DNA of 64,000 nt from Morinoia aosen (GCA_030386875.1 CM059559.1:3097177-3161176), one strand, 5' to 3'; positions 44,941-57,587 are shown, counted from the first letter of the stretch. The notes: generated by a model not told the origin, from the letters alone. Translations and numbers: made by a program.

Positions 44941-44968
44941 CACAACACGTTTTTTGAAACGTGTTGTG
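44941..44968. other. Perfect 12-bp stem hairpin
   Basis: CACAACACGTTT, a 4-base loop TTTG, then AAACGTGTTGTG. No run of T follows that would make it a terminator and no neighbouring gene is visible. Function unknown. Confidence 0.7.
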
Positions 44969-45174
44969 TTAAAATCAAACGTCAATTAGTGAACAATCAG
45001 GAAGTGTTCGTTAACGTTCGAAATATATTTTTTGAATTGAGATGATCGTTTTTTCTGTGTGTTTTGAGCCACAACGGTGAACATAGCTTATCTGCACACG
45101 TCGGCATGATACCACGATGTCTTGACGTCAGAGTTGCAGAGTGCCTACAGAGAGAAGTATTTCTACCAACTTCA

Positions 45175-45496
45175 CAGGGCGTCCCAAAAATGCACGCGCT
45201 CTTTGGCTGCCCAGTCCCAGTCTAACTTTTTCGTTGCCTGCATGCATGTTTTTCGCCACCCAAGTAATTTAATCGCTTAGGCGGCGAAAAATAGGCATGC
45301 TCCGGCGAAAAAGTTAGACTGGGGTATTGTTTTGATGCAGGTGTTTGCTGACGTAGTTTCAAGCATAATGAGTTAAATAAAAGAAAAGAACGTTTAATTA
45401 AAAAAAATAAGTATCATAAAAGGAAACTCACTAGTACCGGAAACAAAATAAAAAAACATCAGTCAAAGGATGTGTATATTTTTGGGGCACACCGTG
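45175..45496 (-). mobile_element. Mariner-type MITE carrying a nested palindromic element
   Basis: The left end CAGGGCGTCCCAAAAATGCA and the right end read on the minus strand, CACGGTGTGCCCCAAAAATA, form imperfect inverted repeats; TA follows on the right (45497-45498) and CA (probably mutated TA) precedes on the left. On the minus strand the interior shares TTCTTTTCTTTT, ACACCT, ATCAAAACAA and CAAAGAGCG in order with the element at 48397-48595, so they are one family. The palindromic mini-element at 45216-45323 is inserted inside. Confidence 0.7.
45216..45323. mobile_element. Palindromic mini-element, copy 2
   Basis: 108 bp: CCCAGTCTAACTTTTTCG at the left and its reverse complement CGAAAAAGTTAGACTGGG at the right, with GCATGCATGTTTTTCGCCAC and a centre AAGTAATTTAATCGCTT. 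It sits in a mariner-type MITE whose relative at 48397-48595 lacks it. Confidence 0.85.
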
Positions 45497-46111
45497 TATA
45501 AATTATCTCAAAGTGCGATTCCATCGAGGCGTTGAATGTATCCGTTTGTTAGTTCGCATCCATACGCTTTTACATGCTGCTCAGTAAGCCTGCAATGTTA
45601 TGCTCCGTGTGCCTGTTCAGCTCAAATCAGTCCTGGAATTAAGCTAGCAGAGCCCTGACATTTTACCCCTTCACTTGTTTGATTTCCGCTTGTTTCCATA
45701 TTTCGTTGGCTCAGTTCAGTTGTAGATAAAAAGTGCAACACTTCAGAGTGTTTTCCGACGAAAATACATAATTCCTTCCCATATCTTTAGTTTCGAAGTA
45801 TTGGTCAACAAGCAATTGAGACAAATTACTGATTTGTTCAACTCTTTCCTCATCTTTCTCTTCACCTCTTGCATAAATATAACTTGTACCAATAAAGTAA
45901 TCTGCTAATTAAAAAAAATGCATTGCGTCACAATTAAAATCGAGGACAGGAGCTCACTTCATACTGAGTGTACAAAAGTACTAGTAAATCATTTAAAAAA
46001 AATCCCGACCCATGCATCCCATGCAGTATGGAGATCTAAGAACTACGAAGAAAATGGCGAGAGATTTTAAATTGAGTTATAATCGCTTGCAAGAACTCAT
46101 GCACGACGCAT

Positions 46112-46219
46112 CCCAGTCAAACTTTTTCGCTGAAGCATGCATGTTTTTCGCTGCCTAAGCGATTTAATTACTTGGGCGGCGAAAAACATGCATGCAGGCT
46201 GCGAAAAAGTTGGACTGGG
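46112..46219. mobile_element. Palindromic mini-element, copy 3 (inverted)
   Basis: 108 bp with CCCAGTCAAACTTTTTCGCT at the left and CGAAAAAGTTGGACTGGG at the right. The asymmetric centre reads AAGCGATTTAATTACTT, the reverse complement of the other two copies, so the element lies in the opposite orientation. Flanks are themselves partly inverted (GAACTCATGCA left, TGCATGAGCTC right). Confidence 0.85.
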
Positions 46220-48396
46220 ATGAAAATGCATGAGCTCTTCGTGAAATAAAATATTTCTTCTAGTTCTAATAAGTCGATAGTGAAAATATTCTTGATGTGC
46301 TCGTTCTTTATTTCATTTTACGCTAAAGTTTCCTTACTCTTCAACCAATCAGCCCAAATTTGCATCATTTCTAAAACACGGGGCAAAAATAAGCCTTTGA
46401 AACAATTTGCTGTTTTTGGGAGACTGAGACAAGCTCATCCAGGGACTAGTCCAAATTACCGCCCTGCGAAAGAAAGACAGAAGTATAATTTAGTTTCGTG
46501 CAATTGATGTTGAACCACGAATTTGTTTACACTTATTCTCTCTCATGCACCTCTTTCCTTGTCAGAATTTTGCACGTTAAAACCTGGAAATCAATCGAGT
46601 TTAATTACGGTAACCTCAGCTGGTTTTAAGAACATGCTAATTTTATCAGAAATAACAGCTAAGTTACTCGTTACGTCCATCTTAAGTTGTAAACGCTACT
46701 CAATGTTCCATAAATGCGTTACTTCCTACATCAGTCGACAGCTCAATTCACAACACAAAAAATAATTTATATACCTAGAATATATTCATTTCAAAATAAG
46801 CACCGACATGAAGGTGTATTTGAAATGTTGGTTACGTTTAATTCCCTCTACCGTCCCTCGAAAATACAACAGCCGCGCTGTAACCCTCATCGCCTCACCG
46901 TCATGGTAACACCTCAGCGAAGACGCGTTATCTCATTTTCCTAAGATTGGAAGGTGTTAAAAGGCGTCGTTACTGCGAGAACGGCTGTGGCGACCATCAG
47001 GGACATTAAAAATCTTTATTTTTAACTAGTTTCAACACTTGAAATTAGTTTTAGACATATTTTTCAAGTTTATGCCATTCAGCAGTGAATTTCATTGGTG
47101 ATCGGATGTGGGCGACAAAGTCTCGTCAAATTTAAGGTTCAATTTTAACAGTCTTAAAAAATCAGATATGTTTGAAGAATTAATTTGGCTTGAGTCAATC
47201 CAGTCATGCAGAGACAGGTTTGAAATACCGTGTTCAGACATTAATAGTTATAATTATATCTATGCTATTTGGTAATGCAGTACATTTCTAGACACCTGTT
47301 CACTGCGTGGATGCCAACAACATTGATGCTGCCCTCTCATCTATGTTGATTTCTTATGAACTATAGACGCACGCTTCTTTGTTTTTCAACGCTTATTTAA
47401 ATGCATCAAATCAAAAGATTATTAATAGTTTTATACCATTTCTTCTTTATCGATGATTGGAGTCTCTAATATTAGAAGACCAAACAATAAAAGGCTTCTT
47501 TTGACAACATGTTGTTCCGAGAGGAAATTATTGGAACAGCAGTTAAAAAAAGGGGTTTTGATATCATTTTTGTAATTTTACCAAAATAGATAGAAAGGTG
47601 GCACGTCCTCATTTATTGAATAACTTCCTAAAAAAAATTATGAAGAAAAATACTTTTAGAGATGCTGTTCATGGTCGGGTGGCCCTACGATAGGGTGATA
47701 AGTTAAGTATTCGTTCGGAGTCCTAAATTCAAAATAATAATATTACTAAACAAACAATTATTCACTACAAATTTGAACTGATCCATGACCAAAATTAGTG
47801 CAGGCTTTCCTCAACGAAGTTAAGGGATTTCTCAAAAATGATCTACCGACACTCCAATACCCTTATAAGATCTGCGAACTCCTGTTATTGCTTCCAAGTG
47901 GGGACTGAAGTATGGCTTTCAAAATCTGCACATTATTTTAATGGTTAAAGTTTTAATTTCGCTAAAGGTGAGGAAAGCGTTGAATATTTCAATAATTTTC
48001 TTCAATTAGCTGTTGACGAAAACTCTGAAAGCGAAGAAATGGAAAGGAATTACACATTTTCATCTGAAAAGTTTTGAAAGTCCTTCACTTTTATGTCTGA
48101 GTAAAACTGATTTAAGTCATCACTGAACATACGAAACATGAAAAAACGTAAAAATCGGAAAAGCGATGTGTGAAAATTCTGCGTTTTGCCTGATTCATTG
48201 ACTTTGATTTTGATTTTGCTTTAGACTGACTTTTGATTCAATTGATTAATTGATTTTGCCTCACTGATGTGAGCTGCCTGCATCGTAACATTTGAGGCGT
48301 ACGTAGCAGCGTGTGAGAGGTTACGAATGCGGACCGACGAAAAAACAGCATTCATTCAACAGGTTACCGAAATCTTAGAGTGAGGTGATCTGCATA
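46220..48396. other. No recognised feature
   Basis: Unique-looking AT-rich DNA. Frames at 46280-46507, 46523-46765 and 46714-46944 are short and motif-free. Confidence 0.4.
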
Positions 48397-48595
48397 CAGG
48401 GTGTTACAAAAAATTACTCATCCTTCGATTGACGATTACCTATGTAATTTTGTTTTCTAGGTTTTCATTCATGACATTTAACTACCTTAAATTTAATGTT
48501 CTTTTCTTTTGAATCTATGTCAATAACACCTTAATCAAAACAAAATACGCAAGTACTGGGAGGTCAAAGAGCGATAGCATTTTTTGGAAACCCTG
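48397..48595 (+). mobile_element. Mariner-type MITE, TA flanked
   Basis: 199 bp with CAGGGTGTTACAAAAAATTA at the left and, read on the minus strand from the right, CAGGGTTTCCAAAAAATGCT. TA precedes (48395-48396) and follows (48596-48597). No ORF. Same family as 45175-45496 but without the palindromic insertion. Confidence 0.8.
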
Positions 48596-48597
48596 TA

Positions 48598-49575
48598 GAT
48601 TTGGTAGAAATAGTTCTCACGCAGGCACTCAGCTACTTTCGTGGTGTCATATCGACCTGTGCAGATGAGCAACGTTCACAGCTGTATCAAAAAATACACA
48701 AAAAACTATCATTTCCACAAAAAATTAACCCTAGATCGGAGACCAACATTTCTTAAATGTTCACAAATGATGAGTCTGATATTAACAGAGAATATTTCAA
48801 TGAAAAGTATTCATGATTCATCCCGCACTGAACGGGCAGGAAAAACTGGTGCAAAGCCCCCCAAAAATTCCTTACCTTCTGCATCACCGACGTAAGTATA
48901 GCTCGTCCTTCAGACACAGTAAACCGCATGCGTGAGGCAGTGTATGAGTGTTTGTGCTTTTGTGTGACAGAATTGGATTCGCCTGCTGTTGCCAAGGGTT
49001 GCGGGCCTCAGGTGTGTTCCAAGGGAAATAAAAATAAGCTAAATTCGATATGAACTACGCCCACCGTTTTATTCGTTGCTGTTATCTTTCACGTAGAAAT
49101 AAATCTCATAAAACATACGCGATGCGATGCTCTCGATATCCATGCTTGTGGATGCTACGATAATAACAACGGGGATATAATTGTTTCAGTTGATTTATGC
49201 TTCAAAACTTGGCAGATCTATTTATTGTTTTGTGACGTCACTATTTTCGTTTACTTTCATCCGAGTTAATTTTAGATCATTCTGTTATCACATTCCCTTG
49301 TATTAATCGATGAAATCAACTTATCACCTTGCTTCATAAAATATGGAAATAAAAACAAATCAGACCTACGTATTACTTGACGCTTATTGAGTTTTCTGTC
49401 GATACCTTGAAAATTTCTCGATCACGTTTCTATTTTCAGAAAGATCCGATGATCAGGACAGCCGAAATACATATCGGGCTTAAGCGTTCATAACGCTGGA
49501 GTTTTCTCTTGAAATTCGTTACAAGTTAGACGTAGGTACCAGTTAGGATTGTTTTTCTGTGTGTTTGCCATTGCT
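48598..49575. other. No recognised feature
   Basis: No supported feature between the MITE and the 33-bp array. Confidence 0.4.
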
Positions 49576-50232
49576 AGCTCCAATCTTCATTGCAAGATCA
49601 TTATTTCTTGCATCAATCCATGTTCCGAGATCATTATTTCTTGCTGCAATCTTCGTTACAAGATCACTATTTCTTGTTGGAATGCTTGTTGCAAGATCGT
49701 TTTTCATCCTGCAATCCTTGTTACAAGAGCATTTTTTCTTGCCACAATCCTTATTACAAGATTATTATTTTTGCTGCAATTCTAGTTACAAGGTCGTTAT
49801 TTTTTGCCGCAATTATTTCTATACGATCATTATTTCTTGCTGCAATCCTTGTTGCAAGATCATTATTTCTTGTCGGAATCTTTGTTGCAGAGTTGTTTTT
49901 TCATGGTACAATCTTTGTTACAAGATCATTATTTCTTGCAACAATACTTGTTCCGAGATCATTATTTCGCGCTGCAATCTTCGTTACAAGATCACTATTT
50001 CTTGCTGAAATTCTTGTTACAAGGTTGTTATTTTTTGCCGCAATCATTTCTAGCTATACGATCATTATTTCTTACTGCAATCCTTGTTGCAAGATCATTA
50101 TTTCTTGTCGGAATATTTGTTGCAAAGTTGTTTTTTCATGGCACAATCTTGGTTCCAAATGTATTTTTTTTCTGCAATCCTTGTTACATGATCATTTTGT
50201 CTTGCTGCAATCCTCACTGTAGGAGAAGTTTA
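49576..50232. repeat. Diverged 33-bp minisatellite
   Basis: About 20 units on CAAGATCATTATTTCTTGCT then GCAATCCTTGTTA. A longer sub-pattern (CGGAATCTTTGTTGCAGAGT then TGTTTTTTCATGG) occurs near 49873 and 50108, so part of the array duplicated as a block of about 230 bp. Open frames in all plus phases with an 11-residue period are repeat artefacts. Confidence 0.88.
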
Positions 50233-53200
50233 TGTTTTTCTACAAGAAGATTAATTATTTCCGAGAGCATCCAACTTTTTTCGAATGTGGTCAGAAAATG
50301 CGGCACAACTTGGTGACATTTGCATCACCTCTGGTTCGTTGCAGGAGAAGCTAATGCGTAATTATTATATTTCCTAACCTACAGACTGGACATTGCAAAG
50401 GGATGTCAAAGTAGTTCTCGATGACGATGCTTGGGATAATTTAAAACTATCTAAATAAAAAATATTCTCAATTAACTTGCGCAGCATTTTTTGCTAAAAA
50501 TGCATCCAAGTGCCAAAGTTGTTTTCTGAAAATTTAGAGTTAAAGCATGACAAATACAGGTAAGATGTACCTCAAATACATTCAAGTTGACATATTTCGG
50601 TTTATTTCATACTCATTTATGCGAACTAAGCGACGAAGTATGTGGGCTCTACCCATGGAACACTTTCCGAGCAGGTCGCAACACATGCCGGCCGCAGTCA
50701 TCATTCGGAAAATATTCTTTAGTCTCCCACCCTTCCCTGCTTGAGAAAAAATCACTCAGGTGGGCTACGAGATGCGGATTATACCGTCGACGAATTCACA
50801 ATGTTCGATTCAAGTTGTAACAATTTAGATCTCCGTATTGTAAAATCGCTCTTAATGTAGAAACTGAAATCATCTCTCACTGATATGTCGTGCGAATATC
50901 TTTTGAAAATATCATAGCAACTTCAAAGTGCCTTTCTCGTTACAATTTTTACCGTGAGGTGACAGGTAACTTTAAAAATTTGATTACACTGTTCATTGTG
51001 AAGCAGAGTATGAAACGTACAAATTAAGAGGAACCGAAGTGCAATATTTATAACTACTGATTATGAATGCAATGTTATTGAGCCCTATAAGCGACAACAG
51101 ATCATAACTGCGACGCAATGACCAGTATGTTTAGGCCGAAAAATGCGCGCGTGAGTGCTCAGTGCCTACTGCAAGGCATTGCAGTCCTGCAGCCTCAGAT
51201 GGCAGGTGACTGCAGTGGTGTGTGGTGACGTGCGCTGTTGCTCTCGGCTCTCCTGCTCTGTGGTGGCAACGATCGCCCATCATTCTGCTCTCGCTTATTC
51301 TATTTATAGCCCTGGCCTTACTTCTATCACTAGTGTACTTTGTGAGCCAGGCATGTGAATGTGTCCATGTGTTGCCACTTGTATTCCCGCATCTTGAGGA
51401 GATATGTTCGCATGTCGCACAGTTAATTCAGTAAGTGAGACGGTCAAGTTTTCTACTTCTGTTGTTAGTGTTTTGAGGTGGCTGTTGCTCGCAATGCCCT
51501 GCTTGTTGTGCTGGCATGCAACATGGGTGCAACACGAGACGTCGCCCAGTGTGTGAATGTGTGCTGGCTGCCGCCACTCGGCTATCTATAAAAAAGTCTC
51601 GCGTCTTCAAGGTTGTTTGTTGTACGTGTGCGAAGATTCTGCAGTATTGAGAGACCGTACCCCCGGCATTCATACGTGCTCAATGCCTCGCTTGTGTCAT
51701 GTGACTTCTGTCATCGTGAAGTACGCACTACTTACAGGCTGCCTTGGGCTGGATCACTTTTGACGCCGCAGCAACGCTCAGAGCTGCGTAGTGAACACGG
51801 CAGAAAAAGATGTTTGGGGATAAAAAGGAAGTAGTGAGATTTTTATATTTTCTTTGGATTTTCGTATTTGTAATGAGTTTGTGGAAATATTTTTGGTCAA
51901 TATGCAGCATTCGTCATGAAGGCGAAATCATATTTTCAAAGTTTTGAGGACGAAAGTTCCTGTTTACCTTTTTTTACGAGGATCTGATGCTAGAAAAATC
52001 TTGCTCGAGCCGAAGAAAACATTCTAGAGAACAGGCACAACTTGTTTTTTACTTCAATCTACACATAATTTGCAAAAAATTAATTAGTTTATAGAATTGT
52101 TATTTCACTTCCATAAGGTGAACTCTTATCGCGTCCCCAATGAGTACTTTGAGGAAAGGTTGATTTTTATCAAATTTATTCGAATTGTAGAGGTAGGCTT
52201 AATTATAATTATTAAACCCCTTTCTAGAAGACCATCCCTCATTTTGTTGTCTGAGTTCGAAGGTCACAGTTTCAGTCCAGTCACAGGTGCTGTACTTCCG
52301 ACCACATGCAGTTCCTCTGTGGAGTTAACTTCATTGTGTTCTGGTATGCTTCATTTCTGTTGAGCATGCCCGTCAAATTTATTTGCACTTGCTAATCCAT
52401 CGCGTAATTACAAGTAATGGCGGTGCATTTTCCACTTCCGTTGTGCACGTTCCGCGTGAAGACGCACTTGAGAGGTCATATTTCACGCTTTATGACCCCG
52501 GTAATAGCGAGGGGCTCAAGAGGTTGAATTGTACAACTTATCACCTCGTGCGTCATGAGTGAAATATTTTAGAGACCAGCATAAAATTTATCGGTTCTCA
52601 ATCCACTGAAGAACCGCCTGAATGTTATGAAACTCACGTAGAAAATAAAGAAACTACAGCTATTCATTATTGCATTTCTGTTTTTGAATGATTGCTCTTT
52701 GAAATTAATGTGCTCTCAACGGTCTCTACGAGCATCGAGTCCTTCAGTGTTTCCACTTCTAGTAAAGAAATAGCTTTTTAAAGTAATATGACTATGGGGG
52801 TAGGATACTGGGATATATAACAAAATATAGGATAATAAGCATTATTCAGCTATCCTGAATACTTATCTAGCCTTTACTAATTGGTACAATAATTATTTGC
52901 CTGGAATTTTTTTCGAATTCCCCTCAATTTCAAGCAACATAAAAATTGAAATTGTAATGGCGGTAATTCGATCTTATTGTTGCCTAGGAGGAACGTTAGC
53001 ACGTGTGTGGCGACCAATCGGCGTTCTCTTGAATTATGAGGTCATATGCAAAATCTCTAAATTTTTTTGCGCAATTCAACATTCTTTAGAAAAAGTTTGA
53101 TTTTTTCCCGAAATTCGGGGTCTGAAAATTTTTATTTTGCGTTGTGTAAATTATTTGTTAGTTACGCAAGCTAACGTGGTTTCGAGTGTTTTCTTTCGGT

Positions 53201-53511
53201 GTACTTTTACTGGGAAGGAAGTGTAGCACAGAGTCCAAGTGCACTTATGACGCAAAACTTAAATAGCGATGCAAAACATAACATTAATTTATGGAACATT
53301 TTTCCGTTTTGACATTGAAATAACTCATGAATAAATTAACTCGTCTGCTTCTTAACTCCATAAGTAAGAACAATTTAATTCGTACGATGTTAACGACTTC
53401 GCCTACACCAACCTTGCTTATTTCCGGTTCCTATAACATATTTGACCCAATTAAAAGGAGGTTATTTTATTGTGTAAACATTGTTATTGTAAAATATCAT
53501 GTAAACTATGG
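50233..53511. other. No recognised feature
   Basis: Unique-looking DNA; GC-richer around 51150-51780, where short frames are open, but no motif and no convincing exon was identified. Confidence 0.4.
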
Positions 53512-53830
53512 GATATGATAAAGCACAAAATAACCTAAAATGTTAGCAACGTATGGTAAAAAATAAAACAGCATAATAATGTATACAGTACAGTATTCAA
53601 GAACTGTACCTCGCGTTGTGGCAGAAAATGACGTAAAATACTTCGAATATTCTTAAATTAAAGCATGTATCTTTGGAATGTGATAAAATATAAATATGAA
53701 GCACAAAGTAACGTATCATGTTAGCAACGCGTATAAAAAAATAAGGCAGTGCAATAAAGTATATTTGAGTACTTATGAATTATACCTACTTCGGGTTGTG
53801 ACAGAAAATCACGTAGAGTTCGTCTACTTA
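53512..53830 (+). repeat. Diverged direct duplication, period about 175 bp
   Basis: Shared landmarks in order at about 53513 and 53688: GATAAA, AAGCACAAA, ATGTTAGCAACG, GGTTGTGACAGAAAATCACG (second copy) against CGTTGTGGCAGAAAATGACG (first copy). Confidence 0.7.
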
Positions 53831-53918
53831 CAAGATTCTCTCTATAACATCAAAACATTGGTGGCAGTAACTCCGTAGTCTCAGAATCCTTTGTGTTTAG
53901 ACTGCTTTATTTGCTCCA

Positions 53919-54074
53919 ATGGCTATGATGCTTCCAGTGCGTTCGTTCTTCAGCTTGGTCTTTGTATTCTTGGGCAACGCTCAGAGTTACGCAACCCAGA
54001 CGCGATCGCCAACTGCCGCGCTACAATCCTGGAGCTGTGCCCTGAGGTTGCTGCTTTCGCCTGCGCTTCAATAG
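53919..54074 (+). CDS. Small ORF with signal-peptide-like start
   Basis: 51 codons from ATG 53919 to TAG 54072-54074. It starts MAMMLPVRSFFSLVFVFLGN, a short basic end and a hydrophobic run ending in small residues (GNAQS), which looks like a secretion signal, then a Ser/Ala/Leu-rich tail. A pyrimidine-rich TTTGTGTTTAG lies 18 bp upstream and could be a splice acceptor. No homology recognised; it may be a chance frame. Confidence 0.25.
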   Translation: MAMMLPVRSFFSLVFVFLGNAQSYATQTRSPTAALQSWSCALRLLLSPALQ

Positions 54075-54514
54075 GTGGCGGAAATTAATTTTGTTTCAGA
54101 AAATGATGGTGTTTTATTGGCAGTTGTGAGCCATTTTTCTTTAACGAAAAGAGCACCGTTGTTGTGAAATCGTTTTATATTGATATTATTGTAAAGGTTA
54201 TCGGTATGTATCATCTTCAACCAATTTTAGCGCTGAAAGTTGACTTTTGATGTATCCTGCTGCCCTTGTTGTTAGGAAGTGGCGTTTTGGTTACGGCTTT
54301 AAAGTTCTTACGAATATGGGGAGTAGATTAGGTGCGTACATTTATTTCCACGCCCCTTTTCCTTTTGGACAGATGTTAGGGAGGCAGTTTGCATTGATGG
54401 CTGTGATTGAACACAGCTCGGACTCTGAGGCGATATGCCTGATAAGCCTCAGCTTGTCGTGCGTAGTGCACTCGCTCGTACACAGTGTCCTATTCTTGTG
54501 CATGGGCAGGTGTG

Positions 54515-54965
54515 GTGTTGTTCTTTGTATCTGAGGGCAGGAGGGTTGTTGTTCTCCGTATCTGAGGTCAGGTGGGTTGTTGTTCTTTGTATCTGAGGGC
54601 ATGTGGGGTGTTATTATTTGTATCTGAGGGCAGGTGGTGTGTTATTATTTCTATCTGAGGACAGGAGGAGTGTGTATTTGGGGATAAGTGGAGTGTGTTA
54701 TTAGGTAAATCTGAGGGAAAGTTGAGTGTGTTATTGGGTATTTTTTAGGGGGAAGTGGAATGTGTTATTAGGCGTGTTTGAGGGTGAATGGAGTGTGTTA
54801 CTGGGTGTATTTGGGTCAGCGGAGTTTGTTAGAAGTTAGATGGAGTGCGTTATTTTGCATGCGTGGGGGTAGGCAGAGTGTGACATTGTGCGTTATGAGG
54901 GAGTATGGGCAATATGTTATGTTATTATGCGTGTGTGAGAGTAGGTGGAGTGTGTTATACATGTA
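54515..54965. repeat. Diverged minisatellite, about 35-42 bp
   Basis: GTATCTGAGGGCAGGTGG followed by a GTGTTATT or TTGTTGTTCTTT spacer recurs, decaying to GGAGTGTGTTAT-based units toward 54960. Confidence 0.75.
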
Positions 54966-55358
54966 GAGCTGTGCCGGAATATGCCATGCATAACTTCTTT
55001 GTGGAAAATATACCATCAAAATAACCAAAATAAATTTCATCACTTCACACGATCAACACAGAGTACGTACATCACAAAACCGCAGGTCTTTCACGACAGT
55101 CAATCCTCGAATAATACGACATCTTTCATCAGCCTCAACTTGTCTCAAAAATTAATTCCCAGGGATTTAATTATTATGAAGCCTGATTCCAGTGATGAAC
55201 TGCTACGAATAACTAGGAGTATTTTTAACCTCTGAAGTAATGGTTCGCATAAGATGATGTTGAATATCTTTAGGTTCAACTTATTGGTGGTCATTCTGTG
55301 GTCATGACCGAGGACTAATTTGGGACAGTATTGCGCCCCTGTACGCCAGTGTATACAT

Positions 55359-56222
55359 GGCGCCTTGTGTGAACTGCGCCTTGTGTGTAGTGCGCCTTGT
55401 GTGTAGTGCACCTTGTGTGTAGTGCGCCTTGTGTGTAGTGCACCTTGTGTGTAGTGCGCCTTGTGTGTAGTGCGCCTTGTGTGAACTGCGCCTTGTGTGT
55501 AGTGCGCCTTGTGTGTAGTGCGCCTTGTGTGAACTGCGCCTTGTGTGAACTGCGCCTTGTGTGTAGTGCGCCTTGTGTGAACTGCGCTTTGTGTGAACTG
55601 CGCCTTGTGTGTAGTGCGCCTTGTGTGAACTGCGCCTTGTGTGTAGTGCGCCTTGTGTGTAGTGCGCCTTGTGTGTAGTGCGCCTTGTGTGTAGTGCGCC
55701 TTGTGTGAACTGCGCCTTGTGTGTAGTGCGCCTTGTGTGTAGTGCGCCTTGTGTGAACTGCGCCTTGTGTGTAGTGCGCCTTGTGTGTAGTGCGCCTTGT
55801 GTGTAGTGCGCCTTGTGTGTAGTGCGCCTTGTGTGAACTGCGCCTTGTGTGTAGTGCGCCTTGTGTGTAGTGCGCCTTGTGTGAACTGCGCCTTGTATGA
55901 ACTGCGCCTTGTGTGTAGTGCGCCTTGTGTGTAGTGCGCCTTGTGTGAACTGCGCCATGTGTGTAGTGCGCCTTGTGTGAACTGCGCCTTGTGTGTAGTG
56001 CGCCTTGTGTGTAGTGCGCCTTGTGTGAACTGCGCCTTGTATGAACTGCGCCTTGTGTGTAGTGCGCCTTGTGTGTAGTGCGCCTTGTGTGAACTGCGCC
56101 ATGTGTGTAGTGCGCCTTGTGTGAACCGTGCCTTGTGTGTAGTGCACCTTGTGTGAACTGCGCCTTGTGTGTAGTGCACCTTGTGTGAACTGCGCCTTGT
56201 GTGAACTGCGCCTTGCGTGAAT
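55359..56222. repeat. 16-bp two-variant minisatellite
   Basis: 54 units of 16 bp. Two main variants, GTGTGTAGTGCGCCTT and GTGTGAACTGCGCCTT, are interspersed. Rare markers (GTATGAAC at 55895 and 56039; GCCATGTG at 55956 and 56100) recur exactly 144 bp apart, showing a 9-unit block duplication. Minus-strand open frames up to 344 codons (His/Thr/Arg-rich) are artefacts. Confidence 0.95.
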
Positions 56223-56569
56223 TACTCACCGGGCGATGAATGGTAGGCGTTCAATGTCAATTAAATGTTTGTAAATGTGGGTTGATTTTGATTTGTTAAG
56301 TGTTGACATTGACTGGTTTCGCCGTCTAAGTTTTCCTTTCACTTGAAAATATCTCTTCGCGTAAAATTTCTTTTTTCGAAAAAAATATTTCTTCGTGGGA
56401 AATCTCATTTTTATATTTGGTTGTGTACTTCTTTGCCATTTAGATTTAATTAAGTTTTATTTTCTACGTTGGATGTGCATTCCGTACACAAGTTTACCAT
56501 GAAAATGTACACCGGAGTCTGAGTCAAAAATTCATCGAGTTGAAAAATTAATGTTAGTTCACAGTTAGC
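56223..56569. other. No recognised feature
   Basis: AT-rich spacer between two minisatellites. Confidence 0.4.
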
Positions 56570-57130
56570 AATGAAATGATCTGATCTCAATAAACCTCGC
56601 AAAGAAGTGATCTGATCTCAAAAAAAAACTCGTAAAGAAGTGATCTGATCTCAATAAACCTCATAAAGAAGTGATCTGATTTCAATAAACCTCATAAAGA
56701 CGTGATCTGATCTCAATAAACCTCACAAAGAAGTGATCTGATCTCAATAAACCTCATAAAGAAGTGATCTGATCTCAATAAACCTCATAAAGAAGTGATC
56801 TGACCTCAATAAACCTCATAAAGAAGTGATCTGATATCAATAAACCTTATAAAGAAGTGATCTGATCTCAATAAACCTCATAAAGAAGTGATCTGATATC
56901 AATAAACCTTATAAAGAAGTGATCTGATCTCAATAAACCTCATAAAGAAGTGATCTGATATCAATAAACCTTATAAAGAAGTGATCTGATCTCAATAAAC
57001 CTCATAAAGAAGTGATCTGACCTCAATAAACCTCATAAAGAAGTGATCTGATATCAATAAACCTTATAAAGAAGTGATCTGATCTCAATAAACCTTATAA
57101 AGAAGTGATCTGATCTCAATAAACCTCATA
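56570..57130. repeat. 30-bp minisatellite
   Basis: About 18 units of AAGAAGTGATCTGATCTCAA then TAAACCTCAT. A variant with GATATCAATAAACCTTAT alternates with the main type around 56820-57060. Confidence 0.95.
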
Positions 57131-57587
57131 AGGCAAAGGAATTAAATACCTGTTTCTTGATTAGTGGCCAACTGAATGTTGTGCTGCCTATGTTGAAGCA
57201 AAGACGAAACTGAATAACGTTGATGGTCTAATCTAAAGCGTCCTGTTGCTTGTGACTGATTCGCGCGCTTGCGAAAATAAAGCAAAGATTTTTGTTTACT
57301 TTCGATCAGATATCAAAATTGTCTGAATTCCGTGTTTGGAAAATATATCTTTCTATAGTAAACAATGAATCAACGTTAAAATTTTTTGTTAAATATGGAC
57401 AGTAGACGCTAAACAGCAAACAATAGAAAACAGTAGATCTGTTTTATGAATGCGTAATTTTATGAAGCCAACATCGATTACGAAGTGTTCCGTCAACGAT
57501 ATGAGATGTTCTTTTGATGGATTTTTTATACAATTCTCTACGGAATTGTTATCTTTTTATGCTACTAATTTCTCTGTTTAATTTCAG

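Noticed and set aside
44941..44968. Hairpin as a transcription terminator
   Set aside because: No U-run after the stem and no bacterial gene context; left as an unexplained hairpin.
49590..50316. 210-, 170- and 149-codon ORFs with 11-residue repeats
   Set aside because: All three plus frames of the diverged 33-bp minisatellite are open; none is favoured.
55145..56229. 344-, 304- and 281-codon minus-strand His/Thr/Arg-rich ORFs
   Set aside because: Translations of the 16-bp array in three frames.
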